From: Chinchilla lanigera
Taxonomy: Eukaryota > Chordata > Mammalia > Rodentia > Chinchillidae
Assembly: GCF_000276665.1 (NCBI RefSeq)
Contig: NW_004955405.1
Coordinates: 11,926,040-11,990,039, forward strand
Direction: 5' to 3'
DNA: 64,000 nt
Position 1 is the first letter of the stretch, and each line of letters begins with the position of its first letter. This document shows, one piece after another, positions 63,547-64,000 of this stretch. The notes beneath the pieces were generated by a model. It was given only the letters and a program-made list of their open reading frames with translations, was not told the DNA's origin and did not search any database. The translations under genes were made by a program, and so were the position numbers.

Positions 63547-64000
63547 GTCTAGACCACAGCTGTTGTCCCATTGTGAAATCACCTTGCCTAATGTACCTTG
63601 CCCTTGGATCCTACACTGAAGGGTTGGACTCTCCTCCCATCTCCTTTGTACCATCTTCTTGTACATTTGCCAGGTTTTTTTTTTCCTGCAAATGCCTTCA
63701 GATTTTAGAGTAGGTAAAGCAAACTTGCACTAAAGTAAATCGCTCCTGACTTATCCATCCTTCCTCTCTCCTTGTCCTTTACACTTTGTACCCAACACCA
63801 CCTAAGATGCTGAAAAGAGTCCCGGAACATCGAGTGGGGTGGTGCAGACGTCAGAAACAGAGGAGCAGCATCCAGAGGATAGGTGCTCAAGGAAGGACTG
63901 GTGCCCGCAGCCAGAGGGAGAAGAACCCTAGGTAAAGCTGAAAGAGACATAGAGTGTGCTCAGCTGAGCCCACAGTTACCCTAGGGGTATCTGTAGCACA

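Larger units (their letters stand above)
54998..64000. other. Intergenic sequence downstream of TPH2
   Basis: No exon-like open frame with splice sites or homology is visible on either strand. The region holds an L2 relic (57.85-58.48 kb), MIR pieces, an old ID-like SINE at 63.06 kb and a miniature hAT element at 63.47 kb. The stretches 55.2-57.8 kb and 58.5-60.2 kb look unique and AT-rich. In other mammals the next gene downstream, TRHDE, lies far away, so an empty interval is expected. Confidence 0.8.

Noticed and set aside
54998..64000. A second gene downstream
   Set aside because: Open frames are short, without splice structure or homology, and several fall in L2, MIR or ID relics.

Overview
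This window is mammalian nuclear DNA and contains the 3' half of one gene on the + strand: TPH2, neuronal tryptophan hydroxylase 2, the rate-limiting enzyme of brain serotonin synthesis. Five coding exons were placed by translation and splice sites: 782-917, 18526-18652, 45472-45567, 53822-53955 and 54077-54251. They join in frame and encode the end of the catalytic domain and the C-terminal tetramerisation helix, residues 270-490 if the protein has the usual 490 residues. The 3'UTR runs to about 54997, after an AATAAA signal at 54975. The earlier exons and the promoter lie upstream of the window.

The SINE content points to a rodent. There are about ten well-preserved ID-type elements (tRNA-Ala-like SINEs), several with perfect target-site duplications of 11-19 bp, plus B1 (7SL-derived) SINEs. 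The ID consensus differs from the mouse, rat, squirrel, kangaroo-rat and beaver versions I can recall, so I suggest a non-murine rodent and do not name a species.

Layout: 1-781 is intron 6. Intron 7 (918-18525) holds a perfect 28-bp minisatellite, a 0.32-kb local duplication, a solo MaLR-type LTR and a cluster of three ID SINEs. Exon 8 lies between two fossils of the same hAT-type transposon family. Intron 8 (18653-45471) is the largest and contains a composite ID, a second MaLR-type LTR in reverse orientation, and a GC-rich, CpG-containing interval (40.0-41.5 kb) ending in a perfect E-box/CRE-like palindrome. Intron 9 is 8.25 kb and intron 10 only 121 bp. From about 55.0 to 64.0 kb I see no gene; this stretch holds L2/MIR relics and, at 63468-63546, a 79-bp miniature hAT element resembling OposCharlie1 (OC1), flanked by a perfect palindromic 8-bp target duplication.

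I found no second protein-coding gene, RNA gene or prokaryote-like system. The most unusual signals are the OC1-like element (possible horizontal transfer), the palindrome-associated local duplications, and the intron-8 palindrome. All repeat family names are from recognition by eye, not from a library search.
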